In this document: piece by piece, positions 1 to 9,057 of the stretch
Layout: the number at the start of each line of letters is the position of its first letter
How positions within the stretch are numbered: position 1 is the first letter of the stretch
Assembly (NCBI GenBank): GCA_026709415.1
Contig: JAPOSZ010000030.1
Location: forward strand, 186,001 to 250,000
DNA: 64,000 nucleotides
DNA from: Flavobacteriaceae bacterium
Lineage (GTDB): Bacteria; Bacteroidota; Bacteroidia; Flavobacteriales; Flavobacteriaceae
Direction: 5' to 3'
Program-made: the position numbers and the translations under genes
The notes under the pieces: model-generated
Seen by the model: the letters and a program-made list of their open reading frames with translations, nothing else
Database searches by the model: none
What the model was told of the DNA's origin: nothing

Positions 1-309
1 TTCCAAAAGAATCTGATCGTTTTTAAAGACTAAAAAAGCGATGGATTTGGATTCTTTGTGAAAATCAAGATGCTCCTGGGATAACTCAATCGCATTATAT
101 GCTTCATGTAATGGCCACGGCTGACCATTAGTGGCTTTGATAGTTGCATTTTCAAAAAAGGCATAATCCTCTAAAAAAGCCGTGGAATGTCCCGTGAAAT
201 AAGACACTCGGATGGCCTTAAAAACATACGTATAATCGAGATGGTAAATGAAACTATAAAGACAGATTAAAACAAAAAGAATTTTCGATAAACCATTTAA
301 AATTTTCAT
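1..309 (-). CDS. Serine hydrolase (beta-lactamase-like), N-terminal part
   Basis: The reverse strand is open from an ATG at 309 to the window edge, 103 codons, so only the amino end is present. It begins with a short basic stretch and one hydrophobic segment (about residues 8-24). It then carries IRVSYFTGHSTAF and a downstream PWPLHEAYN, an arrangement that resembles the N-terminal region of Bacteroidota class C beta-lactamase-like serine hydrolases. The catalytic SxxK lies outside the window, so the family call rests on this leader alone. The start overlaps the stop of the upstream repair gene by four bases (ATGA), which implies translational coupling. Confidence 0.6.
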   Translation of the reverse strand, partial: MKILNGLSKILFVLICLYSFIYHLDYTYVFKAIRVSYFTGHSTAFLEDYAFFENATIKATNGQPWPLHEAYNAIELSQEHLDFHKESKSIAFLVFKNDQILLE

Positions 310-839
310 TGGATTCGATGATCGATGGGTAGCGAATAAAAATACTTTTTGTTTTCTAAATCAATGAGCCTAGCCTTTCGATTCAGTCCCCCTGAATAAC
401 CTTTTAATGAGCCATCAATACCGATGACTCGATGACAGGGAATGATAATTAAAATGGGGTTTTTACCAATATTGGTGGCGATGGCACGGGTTGAACTCGG
501 CATGTTCAAGGCATCAGCAATGGTTTGATAAGATACCGTGCTTCCATATGGAATGCTGAGGAGATAATTCCAAATTCGTTTTTGGAAATCAGTCCCTTCA
601 ATTCGTATGGGAAGATTAAAGATCTTTAGACCATGAAAAAAATAAGCGTTTAATTGATTGCGGACTTTTTGCTGAAATGGTGAGGGCTTAGTGGTGGTTT
701 TGGTCTTATTATTGACAAACTTTAAACCGACTAAAGTGCTGTTTTTTGAACAAGTTTCAAGGATTCCAAAAGGGGATTCGTAGTAATAATAGTCGAGATT
801 GGCAGGCTCAGTATCGGAGTTCATTGTTACAACAAGCAA
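306..839 (-). CDS. ogt: Methylated-DNA--protein-cysteine methyltransferase
   Basis: A 177-residue suicide repair protein that transfers alkyl groups from O6-alkylguanine in DNA to its own cysteine. The acceptor motif IPCHRVIG is present with Cys135, and the helix-turn-helix/Arg-finger region (SSTRAIATNIGKNP) precedes it. Length fits the Ogt/AdaB type with a short N-terminal ribonuclease-like domain. The ATG at 839 or the in-frame ATG at 824 could start it. It is transcribed together with the serine hydrolase gene, which overlaps its stop by four bases. Confidence 0.93.
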   Translation of the reverse strand: MLVVTMNSDTEPANLDYYYYESPFGILETCSKNSTLVGLKFVNNKTKTTTKPSPFQQKVRNQLNAYFFHGLKIFNLPIRIEGTDFQKRIWNYLLSIPYGSTVSYQTIADALNMPSSTRAIATNIGKNPILIIIPCHRVIGIDGSLKGYSGGLNRKARLIDLENKKYFYSLPIDHRIQ

Positions 840-896
840 ATTACAATAACCACAGCGTTTACAGGCTTGATAACCATTAGTTTGTCTTCAAATGTT

Positions 897-904
897 TAAT
901 TTTG
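897..904 (+). promoter_or_regulatory. Bacteroidota -7 box TAATTTTG
   Basis: TAATTTTG matches the TAnnTTTG -7 element of Bacteroidota promoters and lies 16 bases before the ATG of the hydroxyproline operon. No clear TTTG -33 box is seen at the usual distance. Confidence 0.4.
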
Positions 905-920
905 CCCTAAAGTCGGATAA

Positions 921-1835
921 ATGCGGAAACCGATTAAGATTCCTTGGAAAGGCGTTTATCCCGCCATCACCACACAGTTTAATCCCCAATCAAAATTAAA
1001 CCTTGTGGCCTTTTCAAATAATTTAAAGGCTCAAATTTCGGCTGGTATCCATGGAGTTGTCTTGGGGGGATCGCTTGGTGAAGCCTCTACTTTGCAACAA
1101 GTTGAAAAAACCCGTCTTCTCAAAAAAGCTTTGTCCATTTGCAATAATAAAATTCCAGTACTAGTCAATATTGCTGAATCTTCGACTTTAAACGCCATTC
1201 GAGCTGCAGAACTGGCTCAGTATGGTGGAGCGGATGGTTTGATGCTATTACCTCCGATGCGGTATAAGGCCACAGAGCATGAAACCGTTGAATTTCTCAA
1301 AGATGTTGCACAGTCCACTCCATTACCTATCATGCTCTATAATAATCCAGTGGATTACAAAATAAACATCAGCCTTGACATGCTTGAAAGTTTGATTGAA
1401 GTTCCCAATATACAAGCCATCAAAGAATCATCAAGAGATGTCACGAATGTGCAAAGAATAAATGCTCGATTTGGTGATCGCATACACATTTTGTGCGGTG
1501 TGGATACGATTGCTCTTGAGAGTATGGTACTAGGGGCTCAAGGGTGGGTGGCAGGACTATGTAATGCATTTCCTACAGAAACGGTGGCCTTGTATGAATT
1601 AGCCAAAAAGAATGAAATTCAAAAAGCACAACAACTGCTCAGCTGGTTTCTACCTCTTTTAGAATTGGATTTATCCCCGCAATTGGTTCAAAACATCAAG
1701 CATTGCGAATTAACCACCCAAATGGGAACCGGTTTTGTTCGAAAACCTAGATTACCATTGTCAGATGATCAAAAATTTGAAATTGATAAGATATTGAAAA
1801 AAGCTATGAAAAAACGTCCAAATATTTCTATATAA
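921..1835 (+). CDS. DapA-family 1-pyrroline-4-hydroxy-2-carboxylate deaminase
   Basis: A 304-residue class I aldolase-fold protein of the dihydrodipicolinate synthase family. The Schiff-base lysine (K168 in IQAIKESS), the conserved tyrosine (Y140 in MLYNNP) and the phosphate-loop equivalent GGSLGEAST (about residues 49-57) are all present. The family includes many aldolases and deaminases. Here the neighbours (hydroxyproline epimerase, D-amino acid oxidase, semialdehyde dehydrogenase) point to deamination and dehydration of 1-pyrroline-4-hydroxy-2-carboxylate to 2-oxoglutarate semialdehyde. Its stop overlaps the next start by one base (TAATG), so the two are translationally coupled. DapA proper would be expected beside lysine genes. 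Confidence 0.82.
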   Translation: MRKPIKIPWKGVYPAITTQFNPQSKLNLVAFSNNLKAQISAGIHGVVLGGSLGEASTLQQVEKTRLLKKALSICNNKIPVLVNIAESSTLNAIRAAELAQYGGADGLMLLPPMRYKATEHETVEFLKDVAQSTPLPIMLYNNPVDYKINISLDMLESLIEVPNIQAIKESSRDVTNVQRINARFGDRIHILCGVDTIALESMVLGAQGWVAGLCNAFPTETVALYELAKKNEIQKAQQLLSWFLPLLELDLSPQLVQNIKHCELTTQMGTGFVRKPRLPLSDDQKFEIDKILKKAMKKRPNISI

Positions 1836-3358
1836 TGATAAAAGGATTAAGTCAAATTGATGGTGAGTATGTTGCTCCTGGCACATCAACATCGTTTTAT
1901 CAATACCAAAACACTTCCTTTTTCGAAGCCGAATCGAATCATGTTGATGTTGCTCTGAGCCAAGCCGAATGGGCCTTCGAAGTATTGAAAAAATCGTCTC
2001 CTAAAACGATCGTTCAATTACTAGTGCAGATTGTCTCTGAACTAGAACACCATCAACCATTGATTATGGAAACCTATCAATCAGAATCTCATTTTCCACT
2101 AGGGAGGGCCCAAGGAGAATTTGCGCGAACCATAGGACAAATAAAAGCGTTTATCCAGCTCCTTGAAAAAGGCCAATACCTCCAAGCCAAAATTGACCAT
2201 TCGACTGACATCACACCTGATCTGAGAAAAATGTTGGTTCCCATGGGGCCCATTGGGATCTTTGGCGCTAGTAACTTTCCATTGGCTTTTTCTGCAGCGG
2301 GAGGGGATACCATTTCGGCATTAGCCGCCGGTTGTCCTGTGATTATCAAAGGGCACCCTTATCATGCAGCGACTTCTGAATTAGTGGCATCCTGTATGAT
2401 AAAGGCGGTTAAAGAGTCCAAATTACCTTCGGGAACGATTTCTCATCTACATGGGTCAAGTCATGCTGTAGGAGAGGTTTTAGTCAAGCATCCCAAACTC
2501 AGAGGGGTCGGTTTCACAGGAAGCTACTCAGGAGGAAAAGCCCTCTATGATATGGCCCAAAAAAGAACCATTCCAATACCGGTATTTGCCGAAATGGGAA
2601 GTGTTAATCCTGTCATCATTTTAAAGGAAAAGCTCCATGCCAATCAAGAATTAGCACAACAACTAGCCGATTCGGTACTCCTAGGTTCGGGTCAATTTTG
2701 CACCAATCCGGGACTTATTTTCATTGAAACAAATGATGATAATCACCCTTTTGTCAATGAATTGATTTCAAAAGTCATCCAATCGCAAACAGGTCAGATG
2801 GTCCACCAAAACATTCTCAAAAGTTATGCTGAAAAAATTGATCAACTTTCACAGTATTCGCCTCATCTAAAGTTATTCCAATCAAAATCTAATCATGGGG
2901 CATGTGGAGTGATAAAAATCAGTGATTTGATAAAACATCCTGCCTTAACTCATGAGATATTTGGACCCTATACGCTGTTAGTTTTGTTTGATGGTGTTTC
3001 AGACTTTTTGAAGATTATTCCATCATTATCTGGACAGTTAACGGTAACCATTTTGGGTGACCAATCCGAACACAAAGCAATCGCTAAAGTATCTGATGCT
3101 ATCAGGCATTTGGCAGGACGAATCCTCTATAGTGGTGTTCCTACAGGCGTTGCTGTACAATCAACGATGACCCACGGAGGCCCTTTTCCTGCAACAACAG
3201 ATGCCCGTTATACTTCGGTAGGCACCGATGCGATTTATCGATGGCTCAGACCCATTACTTTTCAAGACTGCCCAGAAGCATTATTACCCGATGCCTTAAA
3301 GAGTGACAATCCTTTAAATCTCCCTCGACAGATCAATGGTAATTGGGGCATTCATTGA
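1835..3358 (+). CDS. 2-oxoglutarate semialdehyde dehydrogenase (aldehyde dehydrogenase family)
   Basis: A 507-residue NAD(P)+-dependent aldehyde dehydrogenase. The catalytic Cys289 (GSGQFCTNPG), general base Glu253 (FAEMGSVNP) and Asn147 (GASNFP) are visible. The long form and the SGQFCTNPG signature resemble the KGSADH-type enzymes of hydroxyproline and sugar-acid catabolism. In this operon it would oxidise 2-oxoglutarate semialdehyde to 2-oxoglutarate and feed the TCA cycle. It starts inside the stop codon of the deaminase gene and its own end overlaps or abuts the epimerase start. Confidence 0.87.
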   Translation: MIKGLSQIDGEYVAPGTSTSFYQYQNTSFFEAESNHVDVALSQAEWAFEVLKKSSPKTIVQLLVQIVSELEHHQPLIMETYQSESHFPLGRAQGEFARTIGQIKAFIQLLEKGQYLQAKIDHSTDITPDLRKMLVPMGPIGIFGASNFPLAFSAAGGDTISALAAGCPVIIKGHPYHAATSELVASCMIKAVKESKLPSGTISHLHGSSHAVGEVLVKHPKLRGVGFTGSYSGGKALYDMAQKRTIPIPVFAEMGSVNPVIILKEKLHANQELAQQLADSVLLGSGQFCTNPGLIFIETNDDNHPFVNELISKVIQSQTGQMVHQNILKSYAEKIDQLSQYSPHLKLFQSKSNHGACGVIKISDLIKHPALTHEIFGPYTLLVLFDGVSDFLKIIPSLSGQLTVTILGDQSEHKAIAKVSDAIRHLAGRILYSGVPTGVAVQSTMTHGGPFPATTDARYTSVGTDAIYRWLRPITFQDCPEALLPDALKSDNPLNLPRQINGNWGIH

Positions 3359-4371
3359 TTGTGAACCCCAATAAAACTCATGTTTTTGATTGTATTGATG
3401 GCTATACTGCGGGGAACCCTGTTCGACTTGTCAAAAGCCCCAAACCAAAGCTCAAGGGGGCTACAATGGCAGAAAAAAGAATCGATTTTATCAATCGATT
3501 TGATTGGATAAGAAAAGCCCTGGTCTTTGAACCCAGAGGCCATGATCTGATGAGTGGGGGATTTTATTACCCACCTTTGGATCCTAAAAATGATGTCGCC
3601 GTCTTGTTTATTGAAACCAGTGGCTGTTTGCCAATGTGTGGCCACGGATTGATTGGAATAGTTACCATGTTGCTCGAAAAAAAATTGGTTAAACCCCAAA
3701 ATCCAGGGGTATTGAACGTTGAAACGCCATCTGGATTGATAACGGTAACCTATAGCATTGAAAATAACCAAGTACAATGGGTAAAACTCCTCAATGTGCC
3801 TTCTTTTTTATACCAAAAAGACATGGAAGTTCAATCTTTTGTTCTTGGAAAAATATCGGTTGATATTGCCTATGGTGGTAATTTTTATGCCATTATCGAT
3901 AGCCAAACCAACTATCGAGATTTAGAAGATTACTCTGTGTTGCAGTTGATTGAAATGGGACGAGAAATTAGAAACGCCATCAATAAAAAATGGCACATTG
4001 AACATCCGTTGGATCCAAAAATCAAAACTTGCTCCCATGTATTGTGGACTGGAAAACCTAAAAAGAGCGCTTCTTCTGCTCGAAATGCCGTGTTATATGG
4101 TCAAAAAGCTATCGACCGTTCTCCCTGTGGTACAGGAACTTCAGCCCGAATGGCTCAATGGGTCACCAGAAACAAATTAAAAGTAAATGAGACCTTTGTA
4201 CACGAAAGTGTCATTGGCTCAACGTTTATTGGAAGAGTCGAATCGATGGCTCAAATTGGTCCGTATAAAGGCATCATCCCATCAATTCAAGCGCACGCAA
4301 AAATCACAGGGTATAATCAAATCATGCTAGACCCTAAGGATGAATATGCCCGTGGTTTTCAAGTTATTTAA
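3343..4371 (+). CDS. 4-hydroxyproline 2-epimerase (proline racemase family)
   Basis: A proline-racemase-family protein of up to 342 residues with both catalytic cysteines: C99 in MCGHG and C262 in SPCGTGTSA. Two cysteines indicate racemase/epimerase chemistry; the related trans-3-hydroxyproline dehydratases have Thr at one site. It would convert trans-4-hydroxy-L-proline to cis-4-hydroxy-D-proline, the first step of the pathway encoded here. No in-frame ATG lies before the conserved CIDGYTAGNPVR segment. Candidate starts are TTG 3343, TTG 3355 and GTG 3361; the last two avoid most of the overlap with the dehydrogenase gene. Confidence 0.9.
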   Translation: MGHSLIVNPNKTHVFDCIDGYTAGNPVRLVKSPKPKLKGATMAEKRIDFINRFDWIRKALVFEPRGHDLMSGGFYYPPLDPKNDVAVLFIETSGCLPMCGHGLIGIVTMLLEKKLVKPQNPGVLNVETPSGLITVTYSIENNQVQWVKLLNVPSFLYQKDMEVQSFVLGKISVDIAYGGNFYAIIDSQTNYRDLEDYSVLQLIEMGREIRNAINKKWHIEHPLDPKIKTCSHVLWTGKPKKSASSARNAVLYGQKAIDRSPCGTGTSARMAQWVTRNKLKVNETFVHESVIGSTFIGRVESMAQIGPYKGIIPSIQAHAKITGYNQIMLDPKDEYARGFQVI

Positions 4372-4386
4372 CTCATGTAAATAGTC

Positions 4387-5628
4387 ATGAAAAAGCAAGT
4401 GGCCATTGTCGGGGCTGGTATTATGGGTTTGAGTTGCGCTTATTATCTTTTGGAAGAGGGACACCAAGTGGTGGTCTATGATCAAGCAAAAACTGGCCGT
4501 GGCACTTCTTATGTAAATTCAGGGTATATGACGCCTAGTCATTTTACCACTTTGGTAAACCCTGGCGTTTTAAGATCGGCATTCAGATATTTATTAGATC
4601 CTTCAGGGCCCCTCTTTATTAAACCAAATTTAGATTATCAATTCCTTAAATGGGGGATACGGTTTGTATTGAATGCCAACAAAAAAAATGTAAAAAACTC
4701 TGAAAATACTTTGCTCAATATGAGTTTTTTGAGTAAAGAACTCTATGGTGAATTAAATAAAAAACTAAATTTTGATTTTGGCTTTACCGAGACGGGATTA
4801 CTACAAACCTATCGAACATCCAAAGTGGAGCAATCGGAAAAAAAATTAGCTAAAAGAGCTCGAGAATTGGGCTTGGAGGTGGTTCATTTATCAAAACAAG
4901 AAGTAGATCAAATGCAAAAAGCCCCCATGAATATTCAGGGCGCCTACTGGTATAAAGATGATGCTCATTGCACACCAGATGTTTTTATGAATCATATATA
5001 TCAATATCTCATAAAAAAAGGAGTTCAGTTTGAATTTGGCACTGAAATCATCAAATTGAAAAAATCTCAATCCAATATTGTGTCATTTCAATCAAAAAAC
5101 AATACTTATCAAGCAGACCAAATCGTTTTAGCCAATGGATCTTGGACCGGTAAATTATTAAAAACAATCGCTCGTGATTTATCTCTTCAACCGGGAAAAG
5201 GGTATAGCTTTCAAATGGACAATACCGATATTGAGATGCCAGCTATTTTGACGGAATCTAAAGTGGCCATAACCCCGATGTTGGGCAAAACGAGAATCGG
5301 GGGAACCATGGAAATTTCAGGTTTTAATATGCAATTAAAAAAAAATAGAGTCGAGTCCATTCGCCGAGCAGCACAAAGTTATTATCCCACGATTGATTTC
5401 AGTGTTAAAAAGTGCCAGAATATTCAAATGGGATTTCGGCCCCTAACCCCGGACGGTATGCCATATGTCGGTAGAATGGATGGATGTTCCAACCTTATTG
5501 TAGCCACTGGTCATGCTATGGTTGGTTGGAGTCTAGGTCCTGTTACGGGAAAAGTAGTTTCGGAAATGGTTTCAAATAAAAAAACCAGTATTGACGTCAG
5601 CCGGTGTGATCCCAATAGAAAAATTTAG
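4387..5628 (+). CDS. FAD-dependent D-hydroxyproline oxidase/dehydrogenase (DAO family)
   Basis: A 413-residue DadA/DAO-type flavoprotein. The N-terminus is a Rossmann fold with GAGIMG at residues 9-14 and an acidic end of strand 2 (VVVYDQ). The C-terminal part carries the FAD-contact region GFRPLTPDGMPYVGR followed by ATGHAMVGWSLGP. With the epimerase 15 bases upstream it most likely oxidises cis-4-hydroxy-D-proline to 1-pyrroline-4-hydroxy-2-carboxylate, which the DapA-family enzyme then deaminates. A D-amino acid dehydrogenase of broader range is possible on sequence alone. No transporter or regulator gene accompanies the four-gene set. Confidence 0.85.
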   Translation: MKKQVAIVGAGIMGLSCAYYLLEEGHQVVVYDQAKTGRGTSYVNSGYMTPSHFTTLVNPGVLRSAFRYLLDPSGPLFIKPNLDYQFLKWGIRFVLNANKKNVKNSENTLLNMSFLSKELYGELNKKLNFDFGFTETGLLQTYRTSKVEQSEKKLAKRARELGLEVVHLSKQEVDQMQKAPMNIQGAYWYKDDAHCTPDVFMNHIYQYLIKKGVQFEFGTEIIKLKKSQSNIVSFQSKNNTYQADQIVLANGSWTGKLLKTIARDLSLQPGKGYSFQMDNTDIEMPAILTESKVAITPMLGKTRIGGTMEISGFNMQLKKNRVESIRRAAQSYYPTIDFSVKKCQNIQMGFRPLTPDGMPYVGRMDGCSNLIVATGHAMVGWSLGPVTGKVVSEMVSNKKTSIDVSRCDPNRKI

Positions 5629-5663
5629 AATGATTGAGTGAAAATTTGAATCTTCAAGGAAAG

Positions 5664-6563
5664 TCAATAATCAAGATAAACCCCTCCAGAAATACTGGTT
5701 GCTTCAAATCCTAGACGCCCCCAAACAGGATGGGCCAATCCAAAACTAATCCCAAAATGGTCAAATAATTCAAACGAGGTTTCGACCCGAGCAACCAAAC
5801 TTTCAAGTTTATCAACAAAAAATGACACATCATCTAAAGATTGTTGATCGCCGTTTTTCATGGATTTAGTCAGATGAAGGGCCCCTAAAACAAGCAATCG
5901 ATTGTCTAAAAATTGAAAGCCGTTTTCCAAAGCGATATGTAATTCGTCTGAAAACCCTTTGGTTCTAAAGTTATACCCTAAATTGGATTTAAAATAACTT
6001 GGTGTTTTCCCAACAGAATACCCGGTGCCCATATTGAATCCGGGTTGTAAGTTAAACTCTCCATCGCCAGTTTGAAAGCTAGCACCAATATCTAGTAATT
6101 CGTCATTATCGGTATCTTGTTCTGTGATTCCTTCGGAATTACCGGTGGGTAACGAGGCCTTTAGGGTCGATGAAAACACCCAACTTCGGGTATTGAATAA
6201 TCCGAATTCTAAACCCAATTCAGCATCTCCAAAACTTGATAAACTTCCTCTTGGCAATAAGATATCTCCTGTTGTTTCTGAAACTTGAGCAAACTGATAG
6301 GCGGTCACTGAAAAGGGAATATATCCAACGATACTAATTCTATTAGCCAAACCATATTGAAAATAAATACTGTGTATCGATAATCCCCTAGTAGCATTGG
6401 GATCCGACTTTCCTGAATCCGTAAAATGCTTATCGGCCAATAGATGCCATGTATTGAGTTTAATGTAGGACTTCCCTTTTTCTTTTACCCATTGGCTATT
6501 ACCGGGGATGGAAATCAAAAAGCAACTCATTACTAAGGAGAGGCAAAGCGTTTTATAATTCAT
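5664..6563 (-). CDS. Outer-membrane beta-barrel protein, function unknown
   Basis: A 299-residue protein with a clear signal peptide (residues 1-23, ending near GNSQ). The body alternates polar and aromatic/hydrophobic residues in short strands separated by Gly/Asn/Asp turns and ends in an aromatic (VYLDY), as expected for an outer-membrane barrel. An N-terminal WVKEKGKSYIKLNTW strand and a LPTGNSEG loop resemble the transporter-like barrels of Bacteroidota. It is convergent with the hydroxyproline operon and 35 bases from it, so an uptake role for that pathway is possible but not shown. Confidence 0.7.
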   Translation of the reverse strand: MNYKTLCLSLVMSCFLISIPGNSQWVKEKGKSYIKLNTWHLLADKHFTDSGKSDPNATRGLSIHSIYFQYGLANRISIVGYIPFSVTAYQFAQVSETTGDILLPRGSLSSFGDAELGLEFGLFNTRSWVFSSTLKASLPTGNSEGITEQDTDNDELLDIGASFQTGDGEFNLQPGFNMGTGYSVGKTPSYFKSNLGYNFRTKGFSDELHIALENGFQFLDNRLLVLGALHLTKSMKNGDQQSLDDVSFFVDKLESLVARVETSFELFDHFGISFGLAHPVWGRLGFEATSISGGVYLDY

Positions 6564-7030
6564 CAGTATAAAAGTATAGGTATTTTTCTAGCGATTAAAC
6601 GGTTCCTACTAAAAAGGTTTATTTCCTACTAAGGGATTCGCAAAGATAGTAGCATTCGAATTTATCAGTTTTAAGAACTTTTTTGAAACGCTAACGCGCT
6701 AAAATCTCCAGCACAATTTATTTTTTATACATTAACGCTTGATTTTTAGGTATTAACTTCAACAGAAAATGAACCCCTATGGTTGAGTCCTTGGATATAA
6801 TGCCCTTATTTTACGAACAGCAAAAACCAATTCCACTTAGAGGTATTATCATTAGCCATTTCAATTGATACCTTTGCTGAATTGAAAACATCAGATAGCC
6901 ATTCACAAATACGACCTTTAAAAAAACGGGTATTAACCGATGCGTCAACTCTAGTTAATCAAGGCGTGAAAAATCTAATGTTTGTTCTTTTAATAATCGC
7001 AATAAGGCTATTCAATTCCATGGGTAACTG
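6564..7030. other. Intergenic region without recognisable gene
   Basis: 467 bases between two divergently transcribed genes. Both strands are broken by stops. Short open stretches (for example forward about 6850-7029 and its reverse complement) have coding-like composition but match no family I recognise. A -7 box for the leftward barrel gene lies at 6641-6648. Nothing else is supported. Confidence 0.4.
6641..6648 (-). promoter_or_regulatory. Bacteroidota -7 box TATCTTTG
   Basis: Read on the reverse strand, TATCTTTG fits TAnnTTTG and lies 77 bases before the ATG of the outer-membrane protein gene at 6563. No good -33 element is visible. Confidence 0.33.
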
Positions 7031-8509
7031 ATGAGACTATTTGATAAAATAGAGCCTTTGTTATTGTTGAGAAAATCTCTTCGAGTCCAGTTTTTTTTCG
7101 CCATGACTGGGATTTTGGTGATTTCGGGATTTTTGGTTGTCTTGATAACGGCCTATCAATATGAAGCTCAAAGAGAAAAGTATCATTTTGATCGTCTCAA
7201 TAGAAAAGAATCTCAAATTATTCGGCATATTGATTATATAGTCAATAAGTACGATCTAGTAGATGCTGGTCTTGGTCAATGGAAAAATTTAGAGAGTGAT
7301 TTCAACCAAATCAACCAAATACATAGTGTCAAATATTCTCTGTTTACCATGGATGGGCAAAGAATATTTTCCTTTTTTGCTCCCCTAGAAGTCCTAGCCA
7401 ATGATTACTCGTTGAAAGCGGAATTAATCGATCAATTAAAACAAGCGCCGGATAATCGAATTCTTGAAACGAACATCGAAGAAGTCCATGGATACAGTTC
7501 GTCATTTCGGATATTGACAAATCAATTCAACACCCCATATGCTATATTATTCTATCCCTATTTCTCTGATGTTGATATTGCTGAAAACGAGTTGAATTTA
7601 TTTCTTCAAACCTTTTACCAAATCTATATTATCTTATTGATTGGGACAATCATCTTTGCTTACTTTTTAGCTAGATATGTCACTCGATCGATTGAATCGG
7701 TTAGAAATAAGTTAAATCAAACGGATTTACAAGGTCAAAACGAAAAGCTAGAAATAATCAATGCTCCAATTGAAATATTGGGTCTTATTGAAGCGTATAA
7801 TAAAATGATTGATCAATTGATTGATAGCGCCAATCAACTGGTTAAACAAGAAAAAGATTATGCTTGGAGAGAGATGGCTAGACAGATAGCCCATGAAGTC
7901 AAAAACGCCTTAACCCCCATGCGGTTGATTGTCCAAGATTTTAATGAACAATTCGACCCCCATAAACAACAATCCAAAAAGAAATTATCGGAATTTTCTT
8001 TGACTTTAATAGAACAAATTAATTCGATGTCTGAGTTGGCCGAATCCTTTTCTTATTTTACGACCGAACCCAAAAAAAATGTGAGCGAATCGGATTTAGT
8101 CAATCATACCAAACTAGTGGCGATTTCTTTTACAAATTTTGATGTTCGGATAAAATCTTCTCATGAAAAAATCATCTATACCCTCGATGTCAATCAATGG
8201 ACTCGAGTTCTCAATAATTTAATTCTCAATGCCCAACAAGCCATTCCGGACAAAAGAGAAGGGTATGTTGAAATAAAATTTCAACTGTTAGAAGATAAAA
8301 TAGTCGTCGAAATCAGTGATAATGGTTGTGGGATTAATCCCGAATTAAGAAATACCATTTTTGAGCCTAAATTCACTTCAAAAAATTCTGGAACGGGACT
8401 CGGTTTGGGAATTGTACGAAATATCATCTTGTCCCACGGGGGAACCATATCTTATGACTCAGAAATTGATGTGGGAACCACCTTTAGAATTGTGTTTCCA
8501 TTGATTTAG
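7031..8509 (+). CDS. Membrane sensor histidine kinase, NtrY-like
   Basis: A 492-residue sensor kinase. TM1 is about residues 22-44, a periplasmic sensor domain of some 150 residues follows, TM2 is about 195-214, and a HAMP-like linker comes next. The HisKA dimerisation helix has the phospho-acceptor in MARQIAHEVKNALTPM (His about 288). The ATPase domain shows the N box (NNLILNAQQAI), G1 box (ISDNGCGI), F box and G2 box (GTGLGLGIV). The EVKNALTPMR form is typical of NtrY-type kinases. No response regulator lies next to it, so it is an orphan here. Confidence 0.9.
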   Translation: MRLFDKIEPLLLLRKSLRVQFFFAMTGILVISGFLVVLITAYQYEAQREKYHFDRLNRKESQIIRHIDYIVNKYDLVDAGLGQWKNLESDFNQINQIHSVKYSLFTMDGQRIFSFFAPLEVLANDYSLKAELIDQLKQAPDNRILETNIEEVHGYSSSFRILTNQFNTPYAILFYPYFSDVDIAENELNLFLQTFYQIYIILLIGTIIFAYFLARYVTRSIESVRNKLNQTDLQGQNEKLEIINAPIEILGLIEAYNKMIDQLIDSANQLVKQEKDYAWREMARQIAHEVKNALTPMRLIVQDFNEQFDPHKQQSKKKLSEFSLTLIEQINSMSELAESFSYFTTEPKKNVSESDLVNHTKLVAISFTNFDVRIKSSHEKIIYTLDVNQWTRVLNNLILNAQQAIPDKREGYVEIKFQLLEDKIVVEISDNGCGINPELRNTIFEPKFTSKNSGTGLGLGIVRNIILSHGGTISYDSEIDVGTTFRIVFPLI

Positions 8510-8527
8510 AATAAAATCAACGATCCA

Positions 8528-8938
8528 TTAGCAATGTTGATCGTAGGCTTCAATTAAATTACTGGAAATTAAATGTGCCGGGCGCCCTTCAATATGGTGT
8601 CTTTCGATCATATGAACCAGTGTACCATCTTTGAATAAAGCAATACTTGGTGAACTCGGGGGAAAAGGAGCCATTTTTGATCGAGCAGCATCGGTGGCGT
8701 CTCTATCCACACCGGCAAAAACAGTGTATAGTTTTTTTGGTTTTTTAGAATGGGCTAAAGAGGAAATAACACCAGGACGAGCATTGCCAGCGGCACAACC
8801 ACAAACTGAATTGACAACGACCAATGTCGTGGTTTTTTCAGCTAGTGCTTTATCAACCTCTTTTGAAGTGAACAGTTCGCTAAAACCAGCTTGAACAAGT
8901 TCTAAACGCATCGGTGCAACTAATGATTCTGGATACAT
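8528..8938 (-). CDS. Bacilliredoxin BrxA/BrxB family
   Basis: A 136-residue thioredoxin-fold protein with the CGC redox motif (C46 and C48 in VCGCAAGNARPG). The family removes bacillithiol or a similar low-molecular thiol from oxidised proteins. The frame is open further upstream, but the start at 8938 (MYPESLVAPMRLE) gives the family's usual length and N-terminus, and a TACCTTTG promoter box sits 12 bases before it. It faces leftward; the TerB/J-domain gene diverges from about 120 bases away. Confidence 0.92.
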   Translation of the reverse strand: MYPESLVAPMRLELVQAGFSELFTSKEVDKALAEKTTTLVVVNSVCGCAAGNARPGVISSLAHSKKPKKLYTVFAGVDRDATDAARSKMAPFPPSSPSIALFKDGTLVHMIERHHIEGRPAHLISSNLIEAYDQHC

Positions 8939-8950
8939 TGATTTTTTCTG

Positions 8951-8958
8951 CAAAGGTA
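8951..8958 (-). promoter_or_regulatory. Bacteroidota -7 box TACCTTTG
   Basis: Reverse-strand TACCTTTG, followed by CA, lies 12 bases before the bacilliredoxin ATG. It implies a very short leader and supports the 8938 start over the longer upstream reading. Confidence 0.45.
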
Positions 8959-9057
8959 TAAATATCCCAATCAAAGGGGATGTTTTTGTTAGATTTGTTC
9001 CACCATCAAGCACTGTTTTAATTCTCCTATGAAAGAACTTCTGATTTGAGATTCTTA

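Noticed and set aside
921-1835. Lysine-pathway dihydrodipicolinate synthase (dapA)
   Set aside because: The gene is embedded in a hydroxyproline operon with coupled overlaps; the family has many non-DapA members.
3352-3777. Reverse-strand ORF opposite the epimerase gene
   Set aside because: It is a shadow of a well-supported gene and has no family features.
6850-7029. Small gene or IS fragment before the histidine kinase
   Set aside because: The open stretch has stops in all frames around it, and no motif was recognised.
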